Of a stretch of 64,000 bases of DNA, positions 50,024 through 61,923 are shown in pieces (the first letter of the stretch is position 1; each line of letters starts with the position of its first letter). The position numbers and the translations under genes are program-made. A model generated the notes under the pieces. It saw nothing but the letters and a program-made list of their open reading frames with translations, was not told the origin of the DNA and did not search any database. Source of the stretch: Onchocerca lupi (taxonomy: Eukaryota > Nematoda > Chromadorea > Rhabditida > Onchocercidae); the NCBI GenBank assembly GCA_028564675.1, contig JAOVVO010000247.1, positions 1-64,000 on the forward strand, given 5' to 3'.

Positions 50024-53000
50024 GGTCAAGTGAATGAGCGAATGTCCGAAAATGCTTGGATGCACAACAAGGCAAAGATCGTTACTGTGCATCTGATTGG
50101 CTATGACTGCGGTCTGACCCCTCCCTCCTGCAGAGTCCAGCCCCCCGCCTATCTATTTATCGTATATGTCCTGAAAGCATACATATCTCATTGCAGGTAT
50201 TCCACCTCATTTTATCACTGCATCATCAATACCTATCTCTTGATCAGTTGATTTTTCATGTCTATTATTTTTGAAAATTCCCATAATTTCTTACAACTTG
50301 CACTTCAACTACAGTAAAGTTTTTTGACAGTATTCTGCTGCTTACGTGACTAATCGTATTCCGATTCAGTCTGTTCCTTAATATCATTTCTTATTTTACT
50401 GCCAAATCTATCATAAAAGTAAAAATTTTATGTTAAGAAGTACAAATTCGCAAATGATTGTTTTGGATCTTTTGGATCTTCAATCATTTCACAATTAAAT
50501 CCATCTTCTGAATCTAAAGTCTTTTTGTTCCAAATTGCAAATAACTCATTCCATGTTAATTATGCAATTTAATATCGCATCACGTACACTCTTGCAAACT
50601 AAATAGTAAGAACAACTATGGCATAAAATTTAATAAACACTTGAATCACACGAACGGTTTGCAGGGTTGAAGTAATTCGCCACTTCGGTTATGTCTCTGT
50701 CGTCATATTCCGCTGGATTTATCCTGGAAAAAATTTGTACAAACAAATAAAGTTTGAGATCTGAGCTCTGATTTATATAAAAACTCGCTTATTTTGATAC
50801 TATTTATTTCTCCAACCTATTTTGCTTTCCTTGAACTAAATCTTTATCAACACTAACCTGGCCTCAGAGGATTTGTTTGATGGTGATAATGAAGCTAGCA
50901 TTTTTAACTTTATGGAGGCAAGCACCTGAATCATATAATGATCCAAGTGTTTATCTCTGTAAAGTTAAAAAGGTTTCACATATAATGATTCCAGCCAGAT
51001 CGTTCTTTAGAACCAAAATAATTGAACATCCGGATTTTATTTTGTGAATTTCTTTTTAGATAAGCAGGAAATTTTGTGAGGAACAAATATTAACAAGAAA
51101 ACATATGATTTGCAGTTTACATCGATATTTAGCTCTATTAAAAAAATAAAAGAAAATTCAGTTAAATTCCAAAAACTTATTTATTCCATCTAAGAACTTG
51201 CTTATTTTCTTTGGTTTGAAAAGTTTATAATAATCAAATTTTGCATATCATATGCTTATCAATACTCTTTTTAGGCACCATCGCAAAATTATGATACTAC
51301 ACATTTTCCAGATTTAACAGTTTACTTCGTAAATCTTCATTTTAATATGTTTTCAAAAATGCATTAAGGCTTGATTTTGTTTCTACATGTAATTCTACAG
51401 TAAACTGGATCGTTGACAGCTCTCTTTCAACTTAACTATCAAAAATTTTCAAGAATTGCAGAATTATCGTTGTGCTGGAAATCAGTTTCACTGACAACAT
51501 TTTCTTCGCTCTGTTGCATAAAGTTAATTGCTAATTTACGATATGACATCATCTTTAGTATAAATTTATACAAATGGCTTTTTTGACACTTTGTCAGAAT
51601 CGATTCAAACAAGTGGTTTTTTAAGCGAGAAACGTTTTTTCAAACTAAAATACCTCACTTACTATAATCCCTTTTGTAGTTTTCCTATAATTGACCTTCT
51701 TTTTGAAAAGGATTTATTTCCGGTTTCCGTATTACTTTCTTTTTGCTTTACATCGTTTTTCACTAAAAATCTCAGGTATAGCTCGAAAAATGGACTTTAG
51801 CTTTTAATTTTAGTCCTACCAAAATAATTTGAATTTGCTTCCGAATAGAATTCGTTCAATTTTTTTTTTTTTTTTTTTGAACAGAATTCGCTCAATTTCA
51901 AACGAATTTGAAAATCATTTAAGAGAGCAACTCATCCACTAAAATTCTTCAATCAATTTTGGTGTTACAGGAAGATTTGAGCTGGTAAAATTTAAGCTTT
52001 GAGTTGTTCACTGAAAAGTATCGATATAACAATTTTGTTATATTCTTGATCGATAAAATAATTGCAGACAAATTACTTGTCTTTTTTATTATAATAGCAT
52101 GGACGGTTAGTATTATCACAAGATAAATTCGCATATACTCACTGATGCGTGTTGCTTCTTGCTTTGTCAGATTTATCACTTTGAAGATGCTTTAACAAGA
52201 AGAGGAAGTCACTTTCATCAGAGCGTTGCAGAAAGATAGATGGCTTCGAAAATAGTTTCAGCACAGAAAAGTTTATTTCAGAAATCTCTCAAGCAACTTT
52301 ACCATAGCACATTAAGTTGTCGTGGAATATCTTGTTGGATACAATTCCATTTTTTTGATTCTTTTTTCAATTTTCTCGGAATTTCATATTATATTTTTCA
52401 TCCTAAAGAGACAGATAAAGCTTTTAACTATAAAGACAAGTTTAACTCAAGGATCGTCATTATTTTTGATATGGTTTTTAACAAAAACTGAGTTTCAGTA
52501 GTTACGAAACAAAAATATGTTCCATCCTCTTTTCAGAATATTTTTTATGGATTACAAATTGAAATTTAATAGCGAATGAAATTGCATTGTTTGACAAACG
52601 ATTAAATTGCTTAGAGGGATCTGAAATAAACATACTGTACAGGAACAAGTACTTCTATAGTATGATTGATTGCTTAAAGTAATAAATAAAGTAAAGTTCG
52701 ATATTGGCTACCCATTGATTAATAATTTGTGTTAATAGTAAAAAGCGAATGATGTACGTGTAAGGGAATGTTAGTTAAGCAGTTAAGAATTACGCCTGAG
52801 AAATGATACCAAAACATTCATTGCAATGATGATGTCATCTTCAAGCAAATTACTGTAATACTACCGGCGTTTCTGTTCCAAATTCCCTCTGATATACTAA
52901 CAAATGATTATTTATTGATTAATTCCGCAGTTAACTAGTCGTTCGGATACAAAAGAAAAATCTTTTGCATACGGTAAAGGAAGTTAGAAAATAAAAAATA

Positions 53001-53726
53001 TAGTGATTGAATTATAACCAAATTTCCAAATTTTTGATGGAATAATATTTTATTTTATTTATAACGACTGCAATTTCAGGAGAATTTAAGTATTTTCAAC
53101 ATGAAATAGAAATGAAAATAGTTTCCGAATTATTTTTGTTTTGTAAACTTTGTAGTTGTTTTATCATGATCATGTTTTCCGCTTTAATTTCTTCTCTACT
53201 TTCCTATCAAAGAAATCAGTAACAAAGTTGTTCTTAATATTTAATATAAAAAGAGATATGTTTTATAAGGGATTTAAAAAAAAGGTGCACTTTTTCTTTA
53301 CGTCGAAATGTAATTTCGAAATCAGATAATATGCTGTTTGATTCAACTATGACTTCTGTAGACTTTTTTCATTGGTATTTCGTTGTCGAGGGTCTTTCTA
53401 GGTAGGAGAAAAGCTTCCTAGCTTTCCTAAAAGTATGCCAAAACAGACTGAAATATGCAGCAAAGCTAAACACCTCAAATTATATAGTATGTATAACTTA
53501 TAAGTAGAAGTTGACATCAAACAGGCGATTACCTGCTTGCGTTTCCTTTTTAACTTCACGAAATACTACCAGGATTGAAAATTTTCGACTTATTATTATG
53601 CAAAAAATGCAACTGTCGATGTAAACTAGAACTGAAATCAGGAATAAAGAAAAAATACAAAAGAGATTTTTCAAGAGATATCATAGATTTCTAGTTTTTT
53701 GAAAAATCTAAATTTTGATTTATAAT

Positions 53727-53985
53727 TTACAAGTTCCAGATGTGACCGGCCGAAAAGTATTGATGCATAGGGAAAATATATTTATTGATGATAAAATGGT
53801 TTTCAAATATGGGCAGGTAGGGATTGAAGCTATTGATCTGAATGTTGACACATTCGAAAAGAGGCATTTCAGATGATTGCATTTTGTGTATTGGTAATGT
53901 TTGGATGTTTGAAAGAATTTCGACTGGCGATGGAATTCGTTCGCTAACCTCTCTTTTCACTCCGTCGTCCAAATCATCTTTTAAT
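53727..53985 (-). other. Possible exon of an unrecognised gene
   Basis: A minus-strand frame of 86 codons opens after a CATTAAAAG acceptor-like site and ends at a stop. It reads DDLDDGVKREVSERIPSPVE and continues with mixed, protein-like composition. No domain, no partner exons and no start codon were identified. Confidence 0.25.
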
Positions 53986-54762
53986 GTAACACCGTAATCT
54001 CATTTTTGAAGGTTTTCAAATACTTAGCCTCTCTCCCTCATTTCTTTGTTCCCTGACCTTTATAAAATATACAGATTTTCCGAGATATCATTTTTAAGGT
54101 TCTTTTTTTTTGAGGAACTTATTAAAATAATAGAGCTTTGCATAAATTCGGCGTAGTGAGTTTCTCGTTGATGATTCAGCTGTAGACTCTTCTCTAAACA
54201 GTGCCTCAATAATTTAACCGAGATAAAAATAATAATTTTCACATGGTATCAATATATTGCATTAAGCATGGAATAGACTGAAAACACTTTTCGACTTCGA
54301 ATCTGCCTTCGGATTCATGATAATGGGCAGTGATAAATAATTTCAATCGTTAAAAATCTGTATCTAGACTCTACACTTGGGAACCAGAAAAAAAAGCTTT
54401 TACCAACCTCATTCTATAAAAATTCCGTAAAGCATGAGGAACATTTTTGTTAGGACGATCATAAATACTTGGGAATGCTTGAAATCCTTTCTTTTCATAA
54501 AATATTATGAAGTTTTCATGTTTTTAAAAACTTACATGGGAACAACGAAGAAATCTATCCAGCCTGGCGACAATACAACATAGTTGTGTGTTGTTGCACC
54601 TTCATTAAAAATATAAATTTCTATTTCAGCTTCTTGAAATTTCGTGAAAAAATTATTTTTTGAGATGGCGTATTAATGTTCAAAACTCCGTTTCGAGGGA
54701 TTAGATGGATCATGTCGAATTGAATCCTGCTGCTCCGTGATCAGCTCCATGCAGCTCTACTG

Positions 54763-54819
54763 CTTATTATTATCATTATTATTACTATTTTTATCGATTA
54801 TTGATTATTATTATTATTG
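54763..54819. repeat. Imperfect ATT/TTA microsatellite
   Basis: Repeated TTA/ATT triplets with several interruptions over about 55 bp. Confidence 0.8.
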
Positions 54820-56487
54820 CGCACACAAAGATCAGTAATGATTTCATTTAGCGATGAAGGGCAATTATTTCCAGAATCTGTCCCAAATCGGGCATCATCT
54901 CTCCCGCACATCATTACTCCATACAACTTGTCGCTAACCCTCCATTCCAGTTACTAATCTTGAATGCTAGAAAAAAAAAAATTTGAACGTTTGTATTTCT
55001 TTGAAACTTGTGATCCATAGCTTCATTTAAAGGAAAGTTTCCCACAGTTCCGCTTGTCTCAAATTTATCTTTTGTTCCTGTTCTCCTCTATCCATCCATA
55101 GAATTACAATTTTTGGCCTTTTCGAAATCGCTGTAGTACAAATTCGACAGGTTTTTAAAATAAAAAAGAGAATTCTGAAAGGACTACCATGTTTCTAGCT
55201 TCCCATCAATTTTTTTTAATCAAAGAATATTATGCACTTCCCGACTATTTGCTTAGTTGATATACGCGAGAAAGTGGCAATATTTCCGAATATAAGTATT
55301 CATTAGAATTTAAAATACACAATGCATACCATTATTCAGGTCAAATTATACGGTTGGATGAAAATCCATCCACAAAAAGTAGCAAATTTCAAAATGACCT
55401 GAACCAGTTATTTGAAATGAAATTAGTCATCTCAATTTCACTTTCCACTCGCTCAGTATCTATTCCACCATTTACTGCTAGATAAAGTAAATACCGATCA
55501 TTCTCCAAGGGATTCACTAAAGTTTTATAGCCACAAAGAATCAAATGCCACGATCAAATCTTTTTTAGAAAATTGATCATAGTTACTTCATAGGATATTA
55601 CCGTCCCCAATATACATATATATATAATTTCAAAATTTTGTATATAAATTTATTTCTAAAAAAGTTTGAAGACAATGCAAACCTAAGTCAGAACGCAAGC
55701 GCTAATTCCTTACAGGGAAATGACAATAACAACATGAATGCTGATCCGTTATTACTTCCCAAGTAGCTGTAGTCTCTTTCCAGATGTACATTGACCAACG
55801 ATTGGCATTGATTTCAAATAAACAGAAAAAAGATGCACAAAAACTTGTTCATGGTAAAAGATTGAGACCTATGTGAAACTAATAAATTTATAAGTGCATA
55901 CAGTAAGAAAAGAAGCAGAAGATTTCACGTCATTTCCATTTTCTGTACCGAGATTTCTTAATACACACTCCACAGATCAATAAGTAGTATACAAAACAGA
56001 AAAATGGTAACCTAAAATAGATGTCACAAAAAACAGTCATAAATAACATTTACTGGAACGGGATAAATTGGCACAAATCAATGTTCCTGAACTGAATTGC
56101 CATTCAGACGTGAGAAAAACATCAAAACCAATCCACATTCTTCAACTTACAGGAAATAAAGATGACAGGCGGCCGTAAATGAAGCATATTTAGTAAAATT
56201 ATCATAGAGAGGAAAAGTGTCAAATCATAGAATCATAGATAGATTGAAAGAGGAAAGTTATAAGTGATAAACAAAGTGGTAATTTCCCAAAGGATGCGAT
56301 ACTGAAGAATTTGCTTGTATGGACTCCGATCAAAAGACAGTATGAAAAAAGTACGATGAGACTACCAGGAAGCTTGAATTTCCAGAGAGCTTCAGAAATT
56401 ATGCAAAATCATCCTAAACCAACTTTAACTGGAGAAAATTAAATAATCAAATTGGGATCGTGGGAAGAAAAAAAAATCAAAAAGAAA

Positions 56488-57367
56488 TTATGTATGTCTC
56501 AGAGGTGGGGCAACAAGTATAATGGCATCACCTCGAACAAACAACATCGGTATCTGACGTTTCGTCTGTTTATGCATTTCTTCAAAATTTTCCTCATCCA
56601 ATTCAATGGTGGTTACTGTTTCTTCCACTTGTGACAATATCATATTTAAATGTTGATCAAACGCATGCAAACGACCTCGGACCTGGAAATTCCAAATGTT
56701 TCTTGAAATCATAAAGCATCATTGCAATAATTGCTACCGACAGATTAAAATAACAAAAGTTTGTGCTATTAAATCTAATTTTAGAATTTCTCACTTTAAA
56801 AGTCCCTACTTTTCTCTGCAATCAATTATAGGCGAAAAAGCCACCAAAAAAAGAACTCAAATTGGCCAAAAACTCAGCAAAATCATAACTATAAGCAATA
56901 AATTCACAAAAAACCATTATCACTTCAATAAATGGTCTCAAAAATTTAGTACGAGATAAGAGCTATTTTTTAATATTAGTTCTATGTCACACAAATTAAG
57001 TCTCTAGAAAACCAGCTTCTAAATGCTTCCATAAGCTAATGTTTAAAAACAAAACCGAAATACTGCAGACCTCACGATCGTTGCGCATTTTCACATAAAT
57101 CCGTTCATCTAAACTTAATCGAATTAAATCCAATGGCTCCTCCACACCTGTGCTCAACACCTGTAAACGAAACTTATGAACCAATAAAGTGGCCAATAAA
57201 TAATAAGTTAAAATTGCTACCAATTTCAAAAAGCAAAGAAAGAACAGAGAAAATGTAAAAAATATAAGCACAATATGGCATGCGAGTAACAATAATGATT
57301 AACATTTTATGTTCGCGATGTAAAGTACGAAAAAAATTACATTTGTTTGTCCCTGTTCTGTTGTCAT
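56488..57367 (-). CDS. LSM3: U6 snRNA-associated Sm-like protein LSm3
   Basis: Subunit of the heptameric LSm rings: LSm2-8 binds the 3' end of U6 snRNA in the nucleus, LSm1-7 promotes mRNA decapping and decay in the cytoplasm. Three exons: 57341-57367, 57071-57160 and 56488-56682; 103 residues (human 102). Sm1 motif: EEPLDLIRLSLDERIYVKM, NDREVRGRLHAFDQHLNMIL; Sm2 motif: MLFVRGDAIILVAPP. The start MTTEQGQTN is short, as in orthologues, and an acceptor-like TTTAG lies just before the ATG. It is third in a minus-strand series after the Mediator-9-like and MSS4 genes, but 1.06 kb separates it from MSS4, so operon membership is unproven. Confidence 0.95.
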
Positions 57368-58427
57368 CCTAAACAGTCTCGTAAGCACACTTCCTGCAAA
57401 CTTCCATTAAGTAAACATGGATGAACGAGGAATCAAAACAATACATTAAAGAAGACTTTCAGCAAAAAAAAGTTAATCATAAATCACATAGAAAAGTTCG
57501 GAAAGTTCAAGCAAATTCTGAATATAATTTCAACAGTAAAGCAAGAAAAAAATATCGATGCACAAGGAATCATAAATTTGAATCTGTGATATCTTTGTAA
57601 AATTATGATAAACAAAATATGTATGCATATAAAACCTTTATATTAAAAACATATCAAAATACACAATAAAACATGAACTACTCACAAACGTCATATTTCA
57701 ATTCTTTGAAGGGCATAAATATCAATTTCTTGAAATTTATCGTGTAATACAGTTGCTCACATTTGGAATTCACAATATAAATATGATAAGCTCCGGGAAA
57801 GTGTAAAATCAAAAATCACTCCAAATGTTTGCCTTGCAAAACCAAATGTTGTTTTTATTTCAACAGATTTGCTAATTATATTTTTCCAATTTTCAATGGC
57901 AGTTTTGCTGAGGGATCTATTTCTTGTTTTGGATACAAATGAATAAAATAATATGATGCTGTGTGTTAAAGATAAAATGAGGCTTAACCTCTCATATCAT
58001 GTTATTTCATATCGAACAAGTAGTCTGCAGTAGTAATGGACTCAAAAAATAATACACAATATAATGTTCATATTTTGGCGACGTCAGAGACAGAACTTTG
58101 AATGCAACTAAACAGCTCATCATAACAAACTCCACTGCCCTGTATATAAAAACAATATTAATTTTTCCCTCTTTTTTTTCTTTTTTTTTTTTTAAGATGA
58201 ATATCTACAATGTTTCGACAATCAAAGATGGGTATGACTCCAAAAAAAAAAAAAAAAAAAAAAAAAAAACGACTGATTTTAAATGAATCAAAATCTATCA
58301 AGGCGAAAAAGCAGAACCAAGCTGAGGTTATTAAAGCAACACCCCCAATCAAGATTGAGTGTTGTTCTAGATAATCAAGCGAAGATAGGAAGAAATGGAA
58401 TCACTAGCTCTTCAGAACATTACCGAA
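57368..58427. other. Spacer between MSS4 and LSM3
   Basis: AT-rich, includes a poly-A stretch near 58241-58269 and a T-run near 58170-58195. No gene seen. Confidence 0.6.
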
Positions 58428-59346
58428 TTATTCCTGTTTGACACGACAAACAGCGACAAAGTGCGCTTTGGTCACTGGACACAGATACCCTACAGGACCA
58501 TCATCACAATTTGCACATATTAAATATTTGACACCATCGCGAGCATGCGTAAAACCGATATTTTCGAAATCGAACATTCTCTCTACTTGCCACCTACAAT
58601 AACATATGTGAAATCTCTAAGTGCGACATCTCTTATTTATGAAGCCTGCAGGTATGATGATTACAAGTATTATGCAGGCATTAGTGCAAAGCATTAGTGC
58701 TCTATCGCATCTTGAATAAAACACTTTGTTTACTGATTTCCTTTACACATGCCGTTTAATCCACTTTCTCATAAGGATTATCAAGAGAAAAAATATCTTT
58801 CTAAAATATGTGAGACCGCTGAAAATATTTCCAAGTGTCGATAATGATAATGACATAATTTTTTGTTCTGATGATCTGGATATTGATGTCGCTCTAAATG
58901 ACAAATCTTTTCTTCCCATAATTCTTTTTTTTTTTCTAAACTGATATTTGAAGCTCTGTATCACTGGCATTTCTGCAGTGCCGAAATTTTTAAGGCAGCG
59001 AAATATGCTTTCACGAAAAACAAACCATGAATTGATGACTTCTGCGCTTATCGAAGTACTGTCTTTCGCCTGTCGACAAAATGGTAGAGAAAATGGTTTG
59101 GCATCCACAAAGGACGCAACATTAGGAGACAATATAGCGCAGTTACACTGCATACAATGAATGGGAAGGGCATTTCGATTGTTTGAAGAAAGATTCTGAA
59201 ATACATAAGTTTGAAAAATTGGCGATAATATTATTTATCACAGTAAAATAAAGCAAAAATAAATGAACCAGAAATCTTCCAATGCAACTACAGAAGGGGA
59301 AAAACAATACAAGGTCATTATTATGTGCTGAATGAGCGCTTTCCAT
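58428..59346 (-). CDS. RABIF: RABIF/MSS4, Rab-interacting zinc-binding chaperone
   Basis: MSS4 binds nucleotide-free exocytic Rabs (Rab3, 8, 10 and others), acting as a weak exchange factor or holdase. Three exons: 59311-59346, 59026-59195 and 58428-58593; 123 residues, the same length as human RABIF. The zinc-binding cysteines appear as IHCMQC near residue 28 and ICANC near residue 94, with VERMFDFENIGFTHARDGVKYL and DDGPVGYLCP matching the conserved Rab-binding fold. The start MESAHSAHNNDL was chosen because a start at the later ATG inside IHCMQC would lose the first zinc cysteine, and because it restores family length. This ATG lies within the last coding exon of the upstream gene, in another frame. 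Confidence 0.88.
59321..59346 (-). other. Two overlapping reading frames (Mediator-9-like end, MSS4 start)
   Basis: Same-strand overlap of 26 bp in different frames. The MSS4 ATG is the first ATG after the acceptor at 59430-59431, so a transcript trans-spliced at that acceptor would translate MSS4, while the cis-spliced upstream transcript ends its own frame here. Confidence 0.65.
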
Positions 59347-60055
59347 TTCGAAAAGAATTGATCAAATTGTCTTTCAGTGCAATCCGCCGATTCAAATCAG
59401 CTATTTTTGCACGCTGGTGATTTTCGTTCCTGAAAAGAAGAACTTCGTAGTTTTCTTCCCATTCAAGTATCTTTTCATAGAAGTTATAATACAAAGGAAT
59501 TTCAAGAAAAAAATCTTTAATACTCGCATTTATTTTTGATGCAAATAGCCCCATTTCAAACAAAAAATATTCGATATGAATAAATATCTATGTCACCAAC
59601 AACATTTGTATCATACCCAGTGATATCAGAAGCAGAATCAATGGATTCTTTGAACTGTTCCAGTGATGCTTCAACGTATCGTAGCTTTAATGCAATATCC
59701 GAACCGTTTCCCTTTTCAGCTCTGTAACGTAACAGCCGTTACTCGTTAATCAATTTTTATCGAAACTTCGATTAAGACATTACGACAGAAGATAGCGAGA
59801 GAAGTCATTGGACTTTAATGTTTCGAACAGTGAAACGAAAGCAGTCAAAATGAATAGTTAAAACAAATACACACTTCACCACGTGCTGGATATGAATGAC
59901 TAGTAATCCTAAAATATGCCTAGGATGAAACCATCAAATCCATTCAATGAATGTGAGAAATAAATTATGAAAACAACTTACAAGGCGATGAAATTGTGGA
60001 TGCTGTTGTAAATGTTATTTAAACTCTTCAAGGCAGTGGTCCCATCCACACTCAT
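59321..60055 (-). CDS. Small coiled-coil protein, Mediator subunit 9-like
   Basis: Three exons, 59982-60055, 59617-59721 and 59321-59429, with consistent phases encode 95 residues. The protein is helical: SLNNIYNSIHNFIALAEKG, then RYVEASLEQFKESIDSASD ITG, then AKIADLNRRIALKDNLINSF. Two helices flank a short turn ending in ITG, and the last helix carries the L..RI..K..LI pattern; this recalls the Mediator Med9 coiled coil, a middle-module subunit of the RNA polymerase II co-activator. Med28 or an unrelated coiled-coil subunit are alternatives. Its last 26 coding bases overlap the beginning of the MSS4 reading frame on the same strand. A TTTAG acceptor-like site lies 21 nt before the ATG. Confidence 0.6.
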
Positions 60056-60880
60056 AATAGCCACATTTAGGGAGCTAAATCGACGAATGCATTTAGTCTA
60101 TCCATTCAAACTCATCACACAAGCAACAACATCCAACCATCTCTTAAAAGTACTCTTCCCTCAAACATCATCACTGCTCCCACTCCAGTCTTGTCTGAAT
60201 TTTAAACTGGATTGTTCGGATACGACCCGGTTCATACAACTGTTATGCAGATTTGAAATACAGCGATTCGATAATGCCATTTCTACATAGGAGTTATCGG
60301 AGTGAACGCGGGGAGCAGACGGGAGCAGACAAGAATAGAAAAGTAGATTTGAGCTGGCTTCGGATGATATACTTTATTAATCTTTACTTCTAAATAACTT
60401 TATGATCTTTACTTCCAACGACTGGTACTGTTTTACACCACTTCTTTTTTTTACATTAAAATATTTTCTAACATGTTACCATTTCAAATTGGATATCGAT
60501 TTAAAATTGCTGAACAATACAATTTTCTCTTCGTAGCAGCGTGAACTCCCACTTTAGGACTCTTTTTTTTCGTACAGTCAGTGTCATTGCTGACCGATTC
60601 TTTGAATTATCCTGAAAAGTATTTTTCACGATTCGCAGTAATGTGTGATACAGAACAGTCTGTTTTCTCATCTTGTAATATATGCTGTTTAAAAAACGGT
60701 TGCAGTGATGGGACGAAATCGAGATCTATTTAAGCTTAGGTTGCTTGATAACTTGAGCATTATAAATTTACTTGAGTCGGTCATGCAAAACTCGAATAGA
60801 TGCCTGTTTAATGCTTTTAGCATCTGTTACAGCGTGTTTTGTTTAGCTTTAATTTTTGTTTGACTTAGCAACAGCAGGGC
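60056..60880. other. Divergent promoter region
   Basis: Lies between the minus-strand Mediator-9-like gene and the plus-strand ATP synthase g gene. About 825 bp with no coding signal; it should carry both promoters. Confidence 0.6.
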
Positions 60881-60938
60881 ATGTCAGAGCAGACAGGCCT
60901 TTTTTCAGGCATGTCAAAGCAGATAGGCCTCTTCGAAA
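60879..60938 (+). repeat. 30-bp in-frame tandem duplication at the ATP synthase g start
   Basis: Units 60879-60908 and 60909-60938 are similar; both begin GCATGTCA and share AGCAGA.AGGCCT. The end of unit one, TTTTTTCAG, forms a good splice-acceptor sequence that has no equally good counterpart in unit two. Confidence 0.85.
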
Positions 60939-61923
60939 AACTGGCAAATGCTGCAGGTCACATGTATCGCTATCAGTTAGCTCAGGTAACTAATAATAGT
61001 TTAATCGGTTAATGAAGTATTGCGAAGTGGAGGTCATCAGCTTTTGACTGTAGGGTAAAGGCGAAAAGTGATTTTGTAAGTTATATGATCTCAACATCAC
61101 AAATTGCTAGAAAAAAATGACTTTCGTAGCAAGATCCTGGGATCGAATTCGTGCTATTTGTCTGAGGACTTTTGTAGAATTCCTGAAATTTTAATATTAT
61201 TACAAAGTCTTTGTCTTTTTAAGCTTCCTCGGCGAAAAGCTTTGTGGAAAGATTGTTGGCATAAAGAACTAAAACCACCAACATTGGATGACTGGCCAGC
61301 TATCAAGAAGGATTTCAAACAAATGATGGATACTATTGTAAGCAGATCATATACCCAGTGGACTGTTATGGTAGATAGCTGTTTGATTTCTTCATATTAT
61401 TTTTTGGTGGAATAGAACTTGTTCACGATAACAAGACAAACTAAATTTTGGCAGTAAAATATCAAAAATGGATTGCCTGTCTGATTTTAACAGGGTTATC
61501 CGTTAGAGTCATAGTGCAATTTGTACGAGAACTTTGCATGACATATTCTGAAGCGCCATTTATGCAGCATAATAATTTTACCAATCATCGTATTTTATCA
61601 ATTATTGTCTCAGTTGAAATTAGGTGGAATTGCAAGCTATTATCGAGATCCACTATTTCAGTGCATATGTTCGTATAATAAATATAAGAAATTGGAAATA
61701 AAACTTTTTGGTTAGGGAAAATTTTGGTTATTGTATGCGGTGAACAGACTCATTCTTTTTATAGGATACGCTGGTGCGAACATGTGTTGCAGTAGAAATA
61801 ATTTGTTGGTTTTTTGTTGGCGAAGCTATTGGACGTCGTTCATTTGCTGGTTACATTGTTCCAGCAACTTATATTGACAAAAAGGTAGCAAACATGGCGA
61901 AGCATCACAAAGATAGCACTTAA
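60881..61923 (+). CDS. asg-1: Mitochondrial ATP synthase subunit g
   Basis: Membrane subunit of the F1Fo-ATP synthase Fo sector, involved in dimerisation and cristae shape. Three exons: 60881-60985, 61224-61370 and 61765-61923; 136 residues from the first ATG or 126 from the second at 60911. The reading matches nematode ASG-1: GLFEKLANAAGHMYRYQLAQ, HKELKPPTLDDWPAIKKDF, then the membrane helix VAVEIICWFFVGEAIGRR with its GxxxG-type glycines and GYIVPATYIDKK. The start is odd: a 30-bp in-frame tandem duplication gives two successive ATG-led decapeptides. I favour the second ATG as the ancestral start because its copy continues straight into the conserved FEKL. Confidence 0.92.

Larger units (their letters stand above)
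50024..56487. other. Long intergenic region upstream of PAX
   Basis: Over 6 kb of AT-rich DNA between the PAX start and the LSM3 stop. It contains a T-run with short flanking repeats (51849-51900), an imperfect ATT repeat (54763-54819) and one candidate minus-strand exon at 53727-53985. Otherwise I see nothing coding. As the 5' flank of a developmental regulator it is a likely place for enhancers, but none can be pointed to. Confidence 0.5.

Noticed and set aside
49871..50251. 126-codon plus-strand open frame over the PAX first exon
   Set aside because: Shadow of the Ala-rich coding exon on the minus strand; repetitive Ser/Gly composition follows from GC-rich codons.
58743..59153. 136-codon minus-strand open frame near MSS4
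   Set aside because: Only its first part is the MSS4 exon; beyond 59026 it runs through a clear donor into intron sequence.
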